Positions 25,499 through 34,765 of a DNA stretch of 61,994 nt are shown here, piece after piece. Under the pieces are notes generated by a model. The model did no database searches. It had not been told where the DNA came from and saw only the letters and a list, made by a program, of their open reading frames with translations. The stretch's first letter is position 1; every line of letters starts with the position of its first letter. The stretch is from an uncultured Clostridia bacterium (GTDB lineage: Bacteria; Bacillota; Clostridia; Oscillospirales; Ruminococcaceae). The DNA is taken from NCBI GenBank assembly GCA_947627235.1, contig CANQVG010000010.1:1-61994 (forward strand), written 5' to 3'. Position numbers and translations under genes: made by a program.

Positions 25499-26104
25499 AT
25501 GCTCAGTTTAGGAGAGCGTGTTTCGTATATAAAAGCTACCGAAAGCCCTCTTTCGGCGGATGTCGGTATGTTTTTCGGAGACCGAAGTCTGTGGATTTAT
25601 GACGTCGGGAACAACCCCGACGTTTCGGCGGAGCTTGAAAGTATTGACAGCCCTAAGACGGTAATACTTTCGCATTTTCATCCGGACCACACCGGCGGGC
25701 TTGCCAAAATCCGTGCGGAGCGGATTTATCTTAGCGCATATACTCGAAAATACATCGGCTTCGGCGAAACCGTGACCGATGACATCTATGTCCGAGATGG
25801 AGGGGAGCTTCATATTTTTCCTCTGCCGTCGAGCCATTCAAAGGGGGCGCTCGGACTTGAAGTCGGCGAGTATGCTTTTTTGGGCGACGGAATCTATACG
25901 GCTCAAAAGGGCGGAAGGCATTTTTACAACGCCACGCTTCTCAGGAATATGATTCTGTGTCTTAAGCGTCTTGACGCGAAAACTTTTCTTTTGAGCCACG
26001 ATGAACGGTATTCTCTGCCGGGCAGCGAGGTCATAGCGGGACTTGAGGAAATCTACTCCCGTCGAAAAAAGGAAGAAGCGTATATCGACGTTACGGAGTA
26101 TTGA
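25499..26104 (+). CDS. Metallo-beta-lactamase fold hydrolase
   Basis: The 201-residue cytoplasmic protein has the zinc motif VILSHFHPDHTGGLAKI (HxHxDH), a second His in PLPSSHSKGALGLEV, an acidic ligand in YAFLGDGIYTA and a final His in FLLSHDERY. It lacks extra domains, so it resembles small MBL hydrolases acting on thioesters, lactones or phosphodiesters; the substrate is unknown. ATG 25499 has GGAGGT six bases upstream; the GTG two codons earlier is less likely. Confidence 0.88.
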   Translation: MLSLGERVSYIKATESPLSADVGMFFGDRSLWIYDVGNNPDVSAELESIDSPKTVILSHFHPDHTGGLAKIRAERIYLSAYTRKYIGFGETVTDDIYVRDGGELHIFPLPSSHSKGALGLEVGEYAFLGDGIYTAQKGGRHFYNATLLRNMILCLKRLDAKTFLLSHDERYSLPGSEVIAGLEEIYSRRKKEEAYIDVTEY

Positions 26105-26132
26105 AAAATAAACACCGAAAGGAATTTATAAT

Positions 26133-27659
26133 ATGAGATCAAGCGGATTGCTTCTCGGAATAGCGTCGCTGCCGGGAAAATACGGAATAGGAAAGCTCGG
26201 AAAAGAATCAAGGAGGTTTGTCGACTTTCTTGTGTCCGCAAAGCAGAAATACTGGCAGATCCTGCCTCTTTCGCAGACCGGCTACGGCGATTCACCCTAT
26301 CAGTCGTTTTCGATTCACGCAGGAAACCCGTATTTTATAGACTTTGAGACTTTGGAGGAAGACGGGATTTTAAAGCCGGAGGACTACAAGAACACAGTTT
26401 TCGGAGACCACCGTCAGTACATAAACTATGGAATCCTCTATGAGTCGGTATATCCGGTTCTCAGAAAGGCTTACGCGGGTTTTTCGCCGGACTCCGATTA
26501 TCACCGTTTTTGTGAGAAGAACAAGGACTGGGTATGGGACTACGCCTTATTTATGGCGGAAAAGAATGTTCACCAAGGCGCACCTTGGTATGAATGGGAG
26601 GAAGAACTGAGGCTTGCCCGCCCCGAAGCCGTAGCAAAAGCCCGGAATATGCTCAGAGATGAAATCGGATTCTATGTGTTTTTGCAGTATGAGTTTTTTA
26701 AGCAGTGGTTTTCGCTCAAGGAGTACGCCAACGAAAAAGGCGTGGAAATAATCGGAGATATGCCGATTTACTGCGCCTATGACAGCGTTGAGGCGTGGCT
26801 TGAGCCCGAGCTTTTTGAGTTTGACTCCGATAAAAGACCGATAAATGTAGCCGGCTGTCCTCCCGACGGTTACGCAGCCGAGGGTCAGCTCTGGGGCAAC
26901 CCGCTCTACAACTGGGCGGATATGGAGCAAAACGGCTACAAGTGGTGGATAGACCGCATCGCTTTTGCGACGGATATTTACGACGTCCTGAGAATCGACC
27001 ATTTCCGCGGCTTCGCGGGATATTATTCCGTCCCCGCCAAGGACAAAAACGCGGTGAACGGCAGTTGGCGCGAAGGACCTAAGATGAAGCTGTTTAACTC
27101 TACCAACTACTGGCTCGGTCCGAAGAAGATAGTCGCAGAAGATCTCGGTTTTATCACCGACGACGTGGTTCAGCTCCTTAAGGACACCGGTTATCCGGGA
27201 ATGAAGGTGCTTCAGTTTGCCTTTGACCCATCGGCTCAAAGCGTCTATCTGCCCTGCAACCTCGAAAGCCCCTCCTGCGTGATATACACCTCGACCCACG
27301 ACAGCGACACCGCCAAGGGTTGGGCTGAAAATCTATCGGGGCAGCAGCTTAGCTTTTGTCTCGACTACTGCGGCGTGAAGTCACGCGGGGAGATACCCGA
27401 AGCGCTGCTTAGGCTTGCGTGGTCGTCTGTTGCGGAGATAGCGATAGCTCAGCCGCAGGACTTTTTAGGACTCGGAAACGAGGCGAGGATAAACACGCCT
27501 TCTACGGTAGGGCTGAACTGGCGCTGGAGAATCCTTTCGGAGCAGCTTGACAGCCGTCTCGCCGCGAGGATACGCCGTCTGACCGAGACCTATAACCGCG
27601 CAGGCGCCGTGGCACATAAGCAGTCCGATGCGGAGCGGGGATATGTGTTTTCAAAGTAG
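26133..27659 (+). CDS. malQ: 4-alpha-glucanotransferase (amylomaltase), GH77
   Basis: The 508-residue enzyme has normal length. It opens RSSGLLLGIASLPGKYGIGK and contains KYWQILPLSQTGYGDSPYQS, both diagnostic of GH77. Catalytic segments are VLRIDHFRGFAGYY (nucleophile Asp), KIVAEDLGFIT (acid/base Glu) and YTSTHDSDTAKGW (third Asp). It transfers maltodextrin segments in the cytoplasm during maltose, starch or glycogen use. AAAGGAATT precedes the ATG. It follows the MBL gene by 28 bases and may share its transcript. Confidence 0.95.
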   Translation: MRSSGLLLGIASLPGKYGIGKLGKESRRFVDFLVSAKQKYWQILPLSQTGYGDSPYQSFSIHAGNPYFIDFETLEEDGILKPEDYKNTVFGDHRQYINYGILYESVYPVLRKAYAGFSPDSDYHRFCEKNKDWVWDYALFMAEKNVHQGAPWYEWEEELRLARPEAVAKARNMLRDEIGFYVFLQYEFFKQWFSLKEYANEKGVEIIGDMPIYCAYDSVEAWLEPELFEFDSDKRPINVAGCPPDGYAAEGQLWGNPLYNWADMEQNGYKWWIDRIAFATDIYDVLRIDHFRGFAGYYSVPAKDKNAVNGSWREGPKMKLFNSTNYWLGPKKIVAEDLGFITDDVVQLLKDTGYPGMKVLQFAFDPSAQSVYLPCNLESPSCVIYTSTHDSDTAKGWAENLSGQQLSFCLDYCGVKSRGEIPEALLRLAWSSVAEIAIAQPQDFLGLGNEARINTPSTVGLNWRWRILSEQLDSRLAARIRRLTETYNRAGAVAHKQSDAERGYVFSK

Positions 27660-27666
27660 AAAGCGG

Positions 27667-27695
27667 TTGACAATTTCCAAATACAGATGTAAAAT
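27667..27695 (+). promoter_or_regulatory. Promoter of the DUF308 membrane protein gene
   Basis: TTGACA (27667-27672), a 17-base spacer and TAAAAT (27690-27695), 45 bases before the start codon. Confidence 0.8.
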
Positions 27696-27739
27696 AAAGT
27701 AAGTGCAGGATACAAATTCTGCCGGAGAGGAGAACGAAT

Positions 27740-28294
27740 ATGAAAAAGAGTTTTTGGACAAGTATTATCATCGCGTTGATTGAAGCAGTCGTTGGAATAC
27801 TGCTTTTGATCAACCCCACAGGTCTGGCAATCTTCATAATCAGGGCATTCGGAATCTTAATGGTGATCCCCGGAATTTTCAGCATTATCCGCTATTTCTC
27901 CGAGAAAGCAGAAATATCCGCGCTCGGTGGCGGACTTTTCTTCGGTGTGCTTGAATGTCTGTTCGGCGGCTTCTGCGCGCTCCATCCGCAGTGGTTTGTG
28001 GTGACTTTTCCCGTACTCACCGTTGTGTACGGTGTGGGCGTGCTTATGCTCGGGGTTTATAAGCTTCAGTGGTGCGTAGATATGCTCAGACTGAAGGCAA
28101 AGTACTGGTACTTAATGGGTATATCGTCGCTGCTTTCGGTGGTGTTCGGAATCGCGATACTCATTGACCCGTTCACCGCAACCGAAGCTCTCTGGATGTT
28201 CATAGCGATTACCGTTATAATCGGCGCCGTGGCCGACATAATCGTAGCTATAATCGGCAGAAAGAGCCTTTATCAGTTCCCGGAAGACATTTAA
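27740..28294 (+). CDS. DUF308 (HdeD-like) membrane protein
   Basis: This 184-residue protein is made almost wholly of membrane helices in hairpin pairs separated by short loops. The segments FWTSIIIALIEAVVGILLLI, GGLFFGVLECLFGGFCALHP and GISSLLSVVFGIAILIDPF show the repeating G-x(n)-G-L/I-L-x-x-P pattern of the DUF308/HdeD family. HdeD of E. coli is linked to acid stress, but family members in Firmicutes have no assigned role. AGAGGAG precedes the ATG, and it is flanked by its own promoter and terminator. Confidence 0.85.
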   Translation: MKKSFWTSIIIALIEAVVGILLLINPTGLAIFIIRAFGILMVIPGIFSIIRYFSEKAEISALGGGLFFGVLECLFGGFCALHPQWFVVTFPVLTVVYGVGVLMLGVYKLQWCVDMLRLKAKYWYLMGISSLLSVVFGIAILIDPFTATEALWMFIAITVIIGAVADIIVAIIGRKSLYQFPEDI

Positions 28295-28317
28295 ATTCAA
28301 GAATACTGTTACAAAAT

Positions 28318-28347
28318 GCCGCCGACTTTACCGTTGGCGGCTCTTGT
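28318..28347 (+). terminator. Terminator after the DUF308 gene
   Basis: A 9-bp stem (GCCGCCGAC with GTTGGCGGC, one G-T pair) and six-base loop are followed by TCTTGTTATT. Confidence 0.8.
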
Positions 28348-28380
28348 TATTGCATACGTGGAGGATTTTTCCAAAACCTA

Positions 28381-28409
28381 TTTACATCGCCGGGATAGTG
28401 TGGTAATAT
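28381..28409 (+). promoter_or_regulatory. Promoter of cysK-luxS
   Basis: TTTACA (28381-28386), a 17-base spacer and TAATAT (28404-28409). A TATAAT overlaps at 28407. No T-box or SAM-riboswitch structure fits in the short leader. Confidence 0.75.
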
Positions 28410-28436
28410 AATAAAAACTTTTAGGGAGGAATCCTT

Positions 28437-29375
28437 GTGAAGACATATGAAAGAATAACCGACCTCATCGGAAATACGCCGCTTTTAAAGCTTAGCGGCT
28501 ACGGTGAAAAAAAGGGACTCTGCGCGGATATTTACGCAAAGCTTGAATATTTTAATCCCGCAGGAAGCGTCAAGGACAGAGTCGCGCTCGCTATGATAGA
28601 CGACGCCGAGAAAAAGGGACTTTTAAAGAGCGGTTCTGTAATAATTGAGCCTACGAGCGGCAACACCGGAATAGGACTTGCCGCCGTCGCGGCATCGAGG
28701 GGATACAGAGTTATACTCACGATGCCCGAGACTATGAGCGTCGAGCGGCGGAGTCTTCTTAAAGCTTACGGCGCCGAACTTGTTCTCACCGAGGGCGCAA
28801 AGGGAATGAAAGGAGCTATTGCCAAGGCTGAGGAGCTTGCCGCCGATATTCCCGGGAGCTTCATTCCGGGACAGTTTGACAACCCCGCAAACCCCGCCGC
28901 CCATTTCAGAACCACCGGCCCCGAGATATGGAACGACACCGACGGCAAAGTCGATATCTTTGTTGCCGGAGTCGGCACCGGAGGCACGGTTTCCGGCGTC
29001 GGAGGATATTTGAAGAACAAAAATCCGAATATAAAGGTTGTTGCGGTGGAACCTGCGGGTTCGCCGGTGCTGTCGGGGGGAGCGGCGGGCCCTCACGGAC
29101 TTCAGGGCATCGGCGCTGGATTTGTCCCGAAGACCCTCAACACCGAAATCTACGACGAAATCATAACGGTCGAAAACGAAAGCGCCTATGAGACCGGCAG
29201 AACTCTTGCCCGAACCGAGGGGCTTTTGGTGGGGATATCTTCGGGGGCGGCGGTATGGGCGGCTTCGAAGGTCGCGATGCGTCCCGAAAACAAGGGGAAA
29301 ATTATAGTCGCGCTTCTGCCCGACACCGGCGACAGATATCTTTCCACTCCGATGTTTGAGGAGGTCGGAAAATGA
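28437..29375 (+). CDS. cysK: Cysteine synthase (O-acetylserine sulfhydrylase)
   Basis: The 312-residue PLP enzyme makes cysteine from O-acetylserine and sulfide. [11 protein letters not shown] opens the fold, [16 protein letters not shown] carries the PLP Lys at residue 46, [20 protein letters not shown] is the Asn/substrate loop, [18 protein letters not shown] binds the phosphate and VGISSGAA is the pyridine-nitrogen Ser region. The start is GTG 28437 with GGGAGGA upstream. The luxS start overlaps the stop as ATGA. Confidence 0.95.
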   Translation: MKTYERITDLIGNTPLLKLSGYGEKKGLCADIYAKLEYFNPAGSVKDRVALAMIDDAEKKGLLKSGSVIIEPTSGNTGIGLAAVAASRGYRVILTMPETMSVERRSLLKAYGAELVLTEGAKGMKGAIAKAEELAADIPGSFIPGQFDNPANPAAHFRTTGPEIWNDTDGKVDIFVAGVGTGGTVSGVGGYLKNKNPNIKVVAVEPAGSPVLSGGAAGPHGLQGIGAGFVPKTLNTEIYDEIITVENESAYETGRTLARTEGLLVGISSGAAVWAASKVAMRPENKGKIIVALLPDTGDRYLSTPMFEEVGK

Positions 29376-29833
29376 AGAAGATAGCGAGCTTTACTGTGAA
29401 TCACGATAAGCTTGAAAAGGGAATGTATGTATCCCGAATCGACGGCGACGTGGTCACGTACGACATAAGAATGAAGAAGCCGAACGGCGGCGATTATATT
29501 CCAAACGGAGCGCTTCACACCTTTGAGCATCTTTTTGCGACATATGCCCGCAACAGCGCCTTTTCCGACAGCGTTATATACGTCGGACCTATGGGCTGCC
29601 GCACGGGGTTCTATCTTGTTATGCGCGACAGCGTGAGCTATGAGCAGGCGATAGCGCTTGTAAAGGAGACGTTCGGATTCATTGCTGACTTTGGGGGCGA
29701 GATTCCCGGGGCAAAGCGTCAAGAGTGCGGAAACTACCTCGAACACGACCTTGCCGGCGCCAAGGAAGTCGCGAAAGATATGCTCGGCGTGCTGTCGGAC
29801 TGGTCGCCGGAAAAACTGAAGTATGTTGAATGA
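29372..29833 (+). CDS. luxS: S-ribosylhomocysteine lyase (AI-2 synthase)
   Basis: The 153-residue enzyme cleaves S-ribosylhomocysteine to homocysteine and DPD, the precursor of autoinducer-2. All metal ligands are visible: HTFEH at residues 49-53 and the Cys of ECGNY near 119. The catalytic Cys lies in [11 protein letters not shown] (residue 76). It shares four bases with cysK. That pairing makes sense in the activated methyl cycle, since homocysteine and cysteine metabolism meet here, although no cystathionine enzyme is in the window. Confidence 0.97.
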   Translation: MKKIASFTVNHDKLEKGMYVSRIDGDVVTYDIRMKKPNGGDYIPNGALHTFEHLFATYARNSAFSDSVIYVGPMGCRTGFYLVMRDSVSYEQAIALVKETFGFIADFGGEIPGAKRQECGNYLEHDLAGAKEVAKDMLGVLSDWSPEKLKYVE

Positions 29834-29915
29834 AAGCAGATCATTTGACTCGGAAAGATATTTAATCACTAACGGCTTGTAACTGTGCAGCAAAACAGGA
29901 AGGTTGTGACATAAA

Positions 29916-31172
29916 ATGCACGGATTTGATTCGCAAGGGTATTACGGCAGTACCGATTTCAAGGAGCCGTCGGAAATCAAGCCGGACTGGCGCGTCCCGA
30001 ACCCGTTTAGGTTTTTTAACGGCGAGGTTGTCGGCAGCAGGTCGGAGTGGCCCAAGCGCGCCGCCGAGATAAGCGTTGCCTATCAGCACTATATGTACGG
30101 AACCTACCGCGACGGCTCTGACGAAGAGGTGAGCTATGCCATTAAGAAAAACGGCGATAATTCCTATTCGCTCACGGTAAATGTCAGGAGAATAAGCACT
30201 GGAAAGAATGGCTCTTTTACCGCAACAGTCCTGATGCCGGACGCAAGTATTAAAGCGCCGGACGGCGGTTATCCGGTTATTGTGGGTATGCACGCCGGTA
30301 TCAGTGAGGATACGGCGAACAAAAACGGCTATGCCACGATAACCGTCGATATGTTCTCACACGGTGTAGCTTCCGACGACGCGCAGCATAGTGGCGTATT
30401 CTACGACCTCTATCCTTACGGGCCCGAGCCTGAGGAGCAAACGGGTGTTCTGATGGCGTGGGGCTGGGGCTGCTCGAAAATTCTCGATGCGCTCGAAGCG
30501 GGTCTCGGCAAGGAGCTGAATATCAGCACCGTGAACACGGTAGTGACGGGAGTGTCGCGCTGGGGTAAGGCGGCGATAGTCTGCGGTGCGTTTGACCATA
30601 GATTCAAGATGACAGCGCCCTCCTGTTCGGGTGCGGGCGGCGTCGCGCTCTACAGATATACTTCAGAGGGCAGAACCTATGATTTCAGTTCAAAGGGAGC
30701 CGACAGCGCCTATACATACGGCCGGAACGAGCCGATAGGGAGCCTACAGTCGCCGGGCGAGCGGGGCTGGTTCAACGATATGTTTCTGAAGTTCAAGACG
30801 CCGGAGTCGCTCCCGCTCGACCAGCACGAGCTTTGCAGCCTCGTTGCCGACAGTGACAGGTATCTTTTCATCATCGGCTCCTGCATATACGAGGACTGGG
30901 TCAACGCGCCCTCGATGTGGTACAGCTATCTTGGCGCGAGGGAGGTCTATAAAGCGCTCGGCATCGAAGACAACATTGCGATAAATATTCATAAGCAGGG
31001 TCACGCCGTCATTGCGGAGGATATGGAGTATATCACAGACTACTTTGATTGTCACGTTTACGGAAAGGAGCCTAAGTTTAATCCGGACGACCTTCGGACG
31101 TCGGTTTTCGCGCTTGAGCAGAACGCCGACCGCGATATGGACGGCTTTTGCAGTCAGTGGCTCGCACTGTGA
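29916..31172 (+). CDS. Alpha/beta-hydrolase resembling CE15 glucuronoyl esterase
   Basis: The 418-residue protein resembles CE15 glucuronoyl esterases, which cut the ester between lignin and glucuronoxylan. Key segments are PNPFRFFNGEVVGSRSEWPK near the N-terminus, GWGCSKILDALEAG, the nucleophile elbow VVTGVSRWGKAAIVCGAFD, the loop MTAPSCSGAGGVALYRY and the His in INIHKQGHAVIAE. CE15 enzymes are normally exported, but this one has no signal peptide, so it may act inside the cell on imported fragments or be misassigned. AGGAAGG precedes the start at a rather long spacing. It is monocistronic. Confidence 0.75.
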   Translation: MHGFDSQGYYGSTDFKEPSEIKPDWRVPNPFRFFNGEVVGSRSEWPKRAAEISVAYQHYMYGTYRDGSDEEVSYAIKKNGDNSYSLTVNVRRISTGKNGSFTATVLMPDASIKAPDGGYPVIVGMHAGISEDTANKNGYATITVDMFSHGVASDDAQHSGVFYDLYPYGPEPEEQTGVLMAWGWGCSKILDALEAGLGKELNISTVNTVVTGVSRWGKAAIVCGAFDHRFKMTAPSCSGAGGVALYRYTSEGRTYDFSSKGADSAYTYGRNEPIGSLQSPGERGWFNDMFLKFKTPESLPLDQHELCSLVADSDRYLFIIGSCIYEDWVNAPSMWYSYLGAREVYKALGIEDNIAINIHKQGHAVIAEDMEYITDYFDCHVYGKEPKFNPDDLRTSVFALEQNADRDMDGFCSQWLAL

Positions 31173-31189
31173 AGCAAAATAATTCAGAG

Positions 31190-31213
31190 ACCCGTTCTCA
31201 GGGGGCGGGTTTT
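31190..31213 (+). terminator. Terminator after the esterase gene
   Basis: A short stem (ACCCG with CGGGT around TTCTCAGGGGG) is followed by TTTG. It is weaker than the others in the window. Confidence 0.55.
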
Positions 31214-31246
31214 GCGGGATAAAAAGTATCTTTTTTCCTCTATGTA

Positions 31247-31275
31247 TTGAATTACTCATAAAAATGTGGTATGAT
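31247..31275 (+). promoter_or_regulatory. Promoter of the LOG family gene
   Basis: TTGAAT (31247-31252), a 17-base spacer and TATGAT (31270-31275). Confidence 0.75.
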
Positions 31276-31306
31276 ATACTCAGATAAATTTATGCGGAGG
31301 TTACCT

Positions 31307-31888
31307 ATGAGAATTTGCGTATTCGGGGCTGCGTCGCCGACTATCGACGCTATGTATATCACAGAGGTAGAAAAGCTCGGAGCTGAAATGGCTCGTAGAG
31401 GTCACTCGCTGGTGTTCGGCGGCGGAGGCAACGGACTTATGGGCGCGGCAGCGAGGGGAGTACGCTCCGAAAACGGAAAAATTGTCGGGGTGATTCCAAG
31501 CTTTTTTAACGACGAGCAGGTCGAGGCGATCTGCGATTTCTGCGACGAGCTTATCTATACCGAGACGATGCGCGAGCGCAAGCAGATAATGGAAGACCGC
31601 GCCGACGCTTTTATCGTTGTCCCCGGCGGAATAGGCACATTCGAGGAATTTTTCGAGGTTCTCACGCTTAAGCAGCTCTGCCGTCACAACAAGCCGATAG
31701 CCCTTTACAACATAAACGGCTACTATGACGAGTTAAACGCCGTTATGGAGCAGGCGATAAAGAAGAACTTTATACGCGAAAACTGCACTCGGCTCTATGA
31801 TATCTCCGGCGACCCCGATGAAATTCTGAAATATATCGAGACGCCGGTCGGAGGCAGCCGCACAGTGAGAGAACTCAAGGACGGATAA
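31307..31888 (+). CDS. LOG family nucleoside 5'-monophosphate phosphoribohydrolase (TIGR00730)
   Basis: The 193-residue Rossmann-fold protein starts MRICVFGAASPTI, has HSLVFGGGGNGLMGAAARG, the arginine pair in TETMRERKQIMEDRADAFIV and the family motif PGGIGTFEEFFEVLT. LOG enzymes release the base from nucleoside monophosphates. In bacteria this is thought to be nucleotide clean-up rather than cytokinin signalling. ATG 31307 follows GGAGG by six bases; the twelve codons before it are in frame but lie in the leader. Confidence 0.92.
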   Translation: MRICVFGAASPTIDAMYITEVEKLGAEMARRGHSLVFGGGGNGLMGAAARGVRSENGKIVGVIPSFFNDEQVEAICDFCDELIYTETMRERKQIMEDRADAFIVVPGGIGTFEEFFEVLTLKQLCRHNKPIALYNINGYYDELNAVMEQAIKKNFIRENCTRLYDISGDPDEILKYIETPVGGSRTVRELKDG

Positions 31889-31890
31889 AC

Positions 31891-31920
31891 AAAAAGAGGG
31901 GATTTAAAGCCCCTCTTTTT
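31891..31920. terminator. Bidirectional terminator between convergent genes
   Basis: AAAAAGAGGGG and CCCCTCTTTTT pair around an eight-base loop. It serves the LOG gene and the opposing XRE-TPR gene, whose stop lies against its right edge. Confidence 0.9.
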
Positions 31921-32981
31921 TATGCCGTTTTCAGGTCGTTTAAGACCTTTTTAAACCAGTCGGTCTCGCGGAATCTGTCGAACATCCAACTGTCGCTGTC
32001 GGTAAGGGCTTCGAGACATTTCTCGCACTGCGTGCCTTCGGTGTTTGTGGTGTAACCCTTTGAGTTGCCCTTTACGCCCTTCATAAACGTCGAAGTGTAG
32101 GTATATTCGCCGTCGAGGCTGTCATACTGCTTCGCAAAATGAACAAGCTGCTCAAGGTGATACCTGACCTTTTCATCCTGATTCTCCCAGCCCGCGTAGA
32201 TCCTCGCGAGCCAGTGATGACGCTGGGAGGCGCGGCAGGCATAGAAGCCGTAGAAGCCGTCGTCGAATATAAGCTCCAAAATTTTCAGGAAAAATTCGTG
32301 GCGCTTTTCCCAAGGAATAGATTTCAGGTTGAAGCTACACTGCCCGATTTCGTCCGCATATGCGGCGATCATGTGCTTGTTGTAATCCTCGCGCTCATCG
32401 TCCTTCAGAACCAGCGACAAAAGGCTTTGCCGTGAGCAATACATATCCCCGCCCATATTGGCGTATTCCGTTGCTTTTTCGCTGTCTCCGAGGTTGTCGC
32501 ATGATAAGCAAAGCAGCTGTATCGCGCCTTCGCGAAGCTCCTGCTTGGTCGATTCGCGGAGTATTCGCTCCGCAAGCTCGATCACCTCTTTATACCGTTC
32601 GGTATCGTCGCTGTTCTGATAGAAAATCGCATGGGCAAGCCTGTAGATGACCTTATGCTCGTTAGGAAATTCCTTTAAAGCCTCGCGCCAGAGCGCGACC
32701 GCCTCCGGGATTTTGCCGACATTCTGGAGCTTTAGGCTCTCGGCTTCATACCAATCGAGGCGCTCCTGCTTTCTTATCTCCCCGACGCCCAAAAGGTCGT
32801 CTACGGTGACGTTGTAGTAGCTCGCTATCTGCGGCAGAAAAGTGATGTCGGGCATAGTCTCGCCGCGCTCCCACTTACTTACAGCCTGAATCGACACGCA
32901 CAGATGCTCCGCGAGGTCTTCCTGTGTGTTGCCGCGCTGCTTTCGAAGCTCGCGCAGTCTTTCGTCAATGATTATTTTCAT
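31920..32981 (-). CDS. XRE-family regulator with TPR-like C-terminal domain
   Basis: This is a 353-residue protein. Residues 1-62 are a Cro/CI helix-turn-helix (ERLRELRKQRGNTQEDLAEH, VSIQAVSKWERGETMPDITF). The remaining 290 residues form helical repeats (for example GKIPEAVALWREALKEFPNE and YKEVIELAERILREST), as in regulators whose TPR part binds a peptide or partner protein. ATG 32981 has GGAGGT at good spacing; the longer open frame upstream is non-coding. It stands alone, with the terminator at its 3' end, and its target is unknown. Confidence 0.88.
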   Translation of the reverse strand: MKIIIDERLRELRKQRGNTQEDLAEHLCVSIQAVSKWERGETMPDITFLPQIASYYNVTVDDLLGVGEIRKQERLDWYEAESLKLQNVGKIPEAVALWREALKEFPNEHKVIYRLAHAIFYQNSDDTERYKEVIELAERILRESTKQELREGAIQLLCLSCDNLGDSEKATEYANMGGDMYCSRQSLLSLVLKDDEREDYNKHMIAAYADEIGQCSFNLKSIPWEKRHEFFLKILELIFDDGFYGFYACRASQRHHWLARIYAGWENQDEKVRYHLEQLVHFAKQYDSLDGEYTYTSTFMKGVKGNSKGYTTNTEGTQCEKCLEALTDSDSWMFDRFRETDWFKKVLNDLKTA

Positions 32982-33123
32982 AGTTAAACCTCCGAAATTT
33001 ATTGAACGGGCGCCTGTTCTGATTTGATTATAATCTGTTTTTTTCGGATTTTCAATGACCGCGTCGGTCAATTAGTGTTTAATTTTTAAACTCACGTTTG
33101 AATTTTTGCTTTCTTTACGGCTC

Positions 33124-33152
33124 TTGCCAATTCTGTGCAAATGGTGTATAAT
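33124..33152 (+). promoter_or_regulatory. Promoter of the DUF3737 gene
   Basis: TTGCCA (33124-33129), a 17-base spacer and a perfect TATAAT (33147-33152), 28 bases before the start. Confidence 0.8.
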
Positions 33153-33179
33153 ATCCCTGAAATTTAAGGAGGAATACAG

Positions 33180-34025
33180 ATGCGCAAGGTAATCACTAAC
33201 GGTCGGTTCGACGAGGAGCGCGCGTTATATCATTCTCAGCACGCTGACATAACCGACTGTATTTTTGCGGGTCCTGCCGACGGCGAGTCGGCGCTCAAGG
33301 AGTCGAGGGACATAAATGTTACGGGGTGCAATTTTTCTCTGCGCTACCCTATGTGGCATACCGACGGCTTCACGCTTGATCGCTCGGATATGGACGAACT
33401 CACCCGCGCCGCGATATGGTACAGCGGTCACGGAAAGATAAAAAACAGCCGTCTTCACGGGATAAAGGCGGTCCGTGAATGTTATGACATCGAAATCTCG
33501 GACTCAGATATAATGTCAGAGGAATTTGGCTGGAAGTCCGACGGAATTACTCTGAAAAACACCGCCGTAACAAGCGAATATCTCTTTTTGGACAGCAGAA
33601 ACATCCGTCTTGAAAAAGTCAGAATGAAAGGAAAATACTCGTTTCAGTATGTCGAGAACCTCGTGATAGAAGATTCCGACCTCGACACCAAGGACGCTTT
33701 CTGGCACTCAAAAAACGTCACCGTGAGGGATACCGTCGTCAAGGGCGAATATCTCGGCTGGTTTTCCGACGGTCTTACGCTGATAAACTGCAAAATCATC
33801 GGCACGCAGCCGCTCTGCTACTGCAAAAACCTCACTCTGATAAACTGCGAAACAGAAGACTGCGACCTCTCGTTTGAATACTCCGACGTAAACGCCGACA
33901 TAAAGGGGCATATACTGTCAATCAAGAATCCGCGTTCCGGAAGAATAGTTGCGGACAGCGTTGGCGAAGTCGTCACCGAAGACCCCGTTATGGAGTGCAG
34001 CGGCGAGGTAGTGGTTAGAGGTTAG
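33180..34025 (+). CDS. DUF3737 family right-handed beta-helix protein
   Basis: The 281-residue protein opens with FDEERALYHSQHADITDCIF and has AGPADGESALKESRDI, the hallmark of DUF3737. The rest is a regular series of about 20-residue turns with repeating short beta strands and aromatic or Asn positions (for example ECYDIEISDSDIMSEEFGWK, YFSF- and FWHSKN-like turns), consistent with a solenoid. There is no signal peptide. Its function is unknown; the family is widespread in gut Firmicutes. Confidence 0.85.
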   Translation: MRKVITNGRFDEERALYHSQHADITDCIFAGPADGESALKESRDINVTGCNFSLRYPMWHTDGFTLDRSDMDELTRAAIWYSGHGKIKNSRLHGIKAVRECYDIEISDSDIMSEEFGWKSDGITLKNTAVTSEYLFLDSRNIRLEKVRMKGKYSFQYVENLVIEDSDLDTKDAFWHSKNVTVRDTVVKGEYLGWFSDGLTLINCKIIGTQPLCYCKNLTLINCETEDCDLSFEYSDVNADIKGHILSIKNPRSGRIVADSVGEVVTEDPVMECSGEVVVRG

Positions 34026-34056
34026 AAGGCGAAGATAGAAATTGGAGGGAGCGAGT

Positions 34057-34725
34057 GTGAGCAAAGGTAAACAAAAATACGCCGTTGTGATTCTTATAAT
34101 CATATGCTGCGCGGTCATGGCGGCTGTCGAAACGCTCATCGAACCCGCATATGCCGTAAAATCTGCGGTAAAGGCGGCGGTTTTCCTGCTGCTGCCGCTG
34201 ATATTTATGAAAGCTGTAAAAATAAAAACCTTTGGCGGCTCGCTTTCATTTGACTTGAAAGGCGTTCTTAGGCTTTTTGCGCTCGGCGGTGCGATTTACC
34301 TCCTGATAATGGCGGGATATGCTCTGACCCGGAATATTTTCGACTATTCAGTGCTTGTGGAGTCGCTCTCGAAGGACCAGAACGTCGACGGCGGTAGCTT
34401 TATATGGGTCGCGCTCTATATTTCGTTCTGCAATTCGTTTCTTGAGGAATTTCTGTTCCGGCAGATTGCCTTTATAAGGCTTGCGGAGCTTTCGTCTAAA
34501 AGAACCGCTTACATATTCAGCTCGCTGATGTTTGCCGTCTACCACGTTGCGATGATAGGGCAGTCCTTCCCGCTGCCGCTCCTGCTTGCCGCCTTGGTCG
34601 GACTCGCCGTCGGGGGATTTGTATTTGATCTGGTCGACGAAAAGAGCAGGAATCTCTTAAATTCGTGGTTTATACATATGTTTGCCGACTTCGCACTGAT
34701 GACGGTGTGGTATATTCACATTTAA
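34057..34725 (+). CDS. CPBP family intramembrane metalloprotease
   Basis: The 222-residue membrane protein has about seven helices. The CPBP (Abi/CAAX) motif 1 is FLEEFLFRQIAFIRL, with the paired Glu and Arg. Motif 2 is MFAVYHVAMIG with His. A conserved C-terminal helix NSWFIHMFADFALM supplies the last His. Family members cleave membrane-anchored peptides or process bacteriocins and signals; no partner is evident here. The start is GTG 34057 with GGAGGGA six bases upstream. An in-frame TTG at 34042 would place the ribosome site inside the gene. Confidence 0.85.
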   Translation: MSKGKQKYAVVILIIICCAVMAAVETLIEPAYAVKSAVKAAVFLLLPLIFMKAVKIKTFGGSLSFDLKGVLRLFALGGAIYLLIMAGYALTRNIFDYSVLVESLSKDQNVDGGSFIWVALYISFCNSFLEEFLFRQIAFIRLAELSSKRTAYIFSSLMFAVYHVAMIGQSFPLPLLLAALVGLAVGGFVFDLVDEKSRNLLNSWFIHMFADFALMTVWYIHI

Positions 34726-34765
34726 AGCATAATTAGGTCAACGCGCCCGAAGCGTCGGAGGAAAA

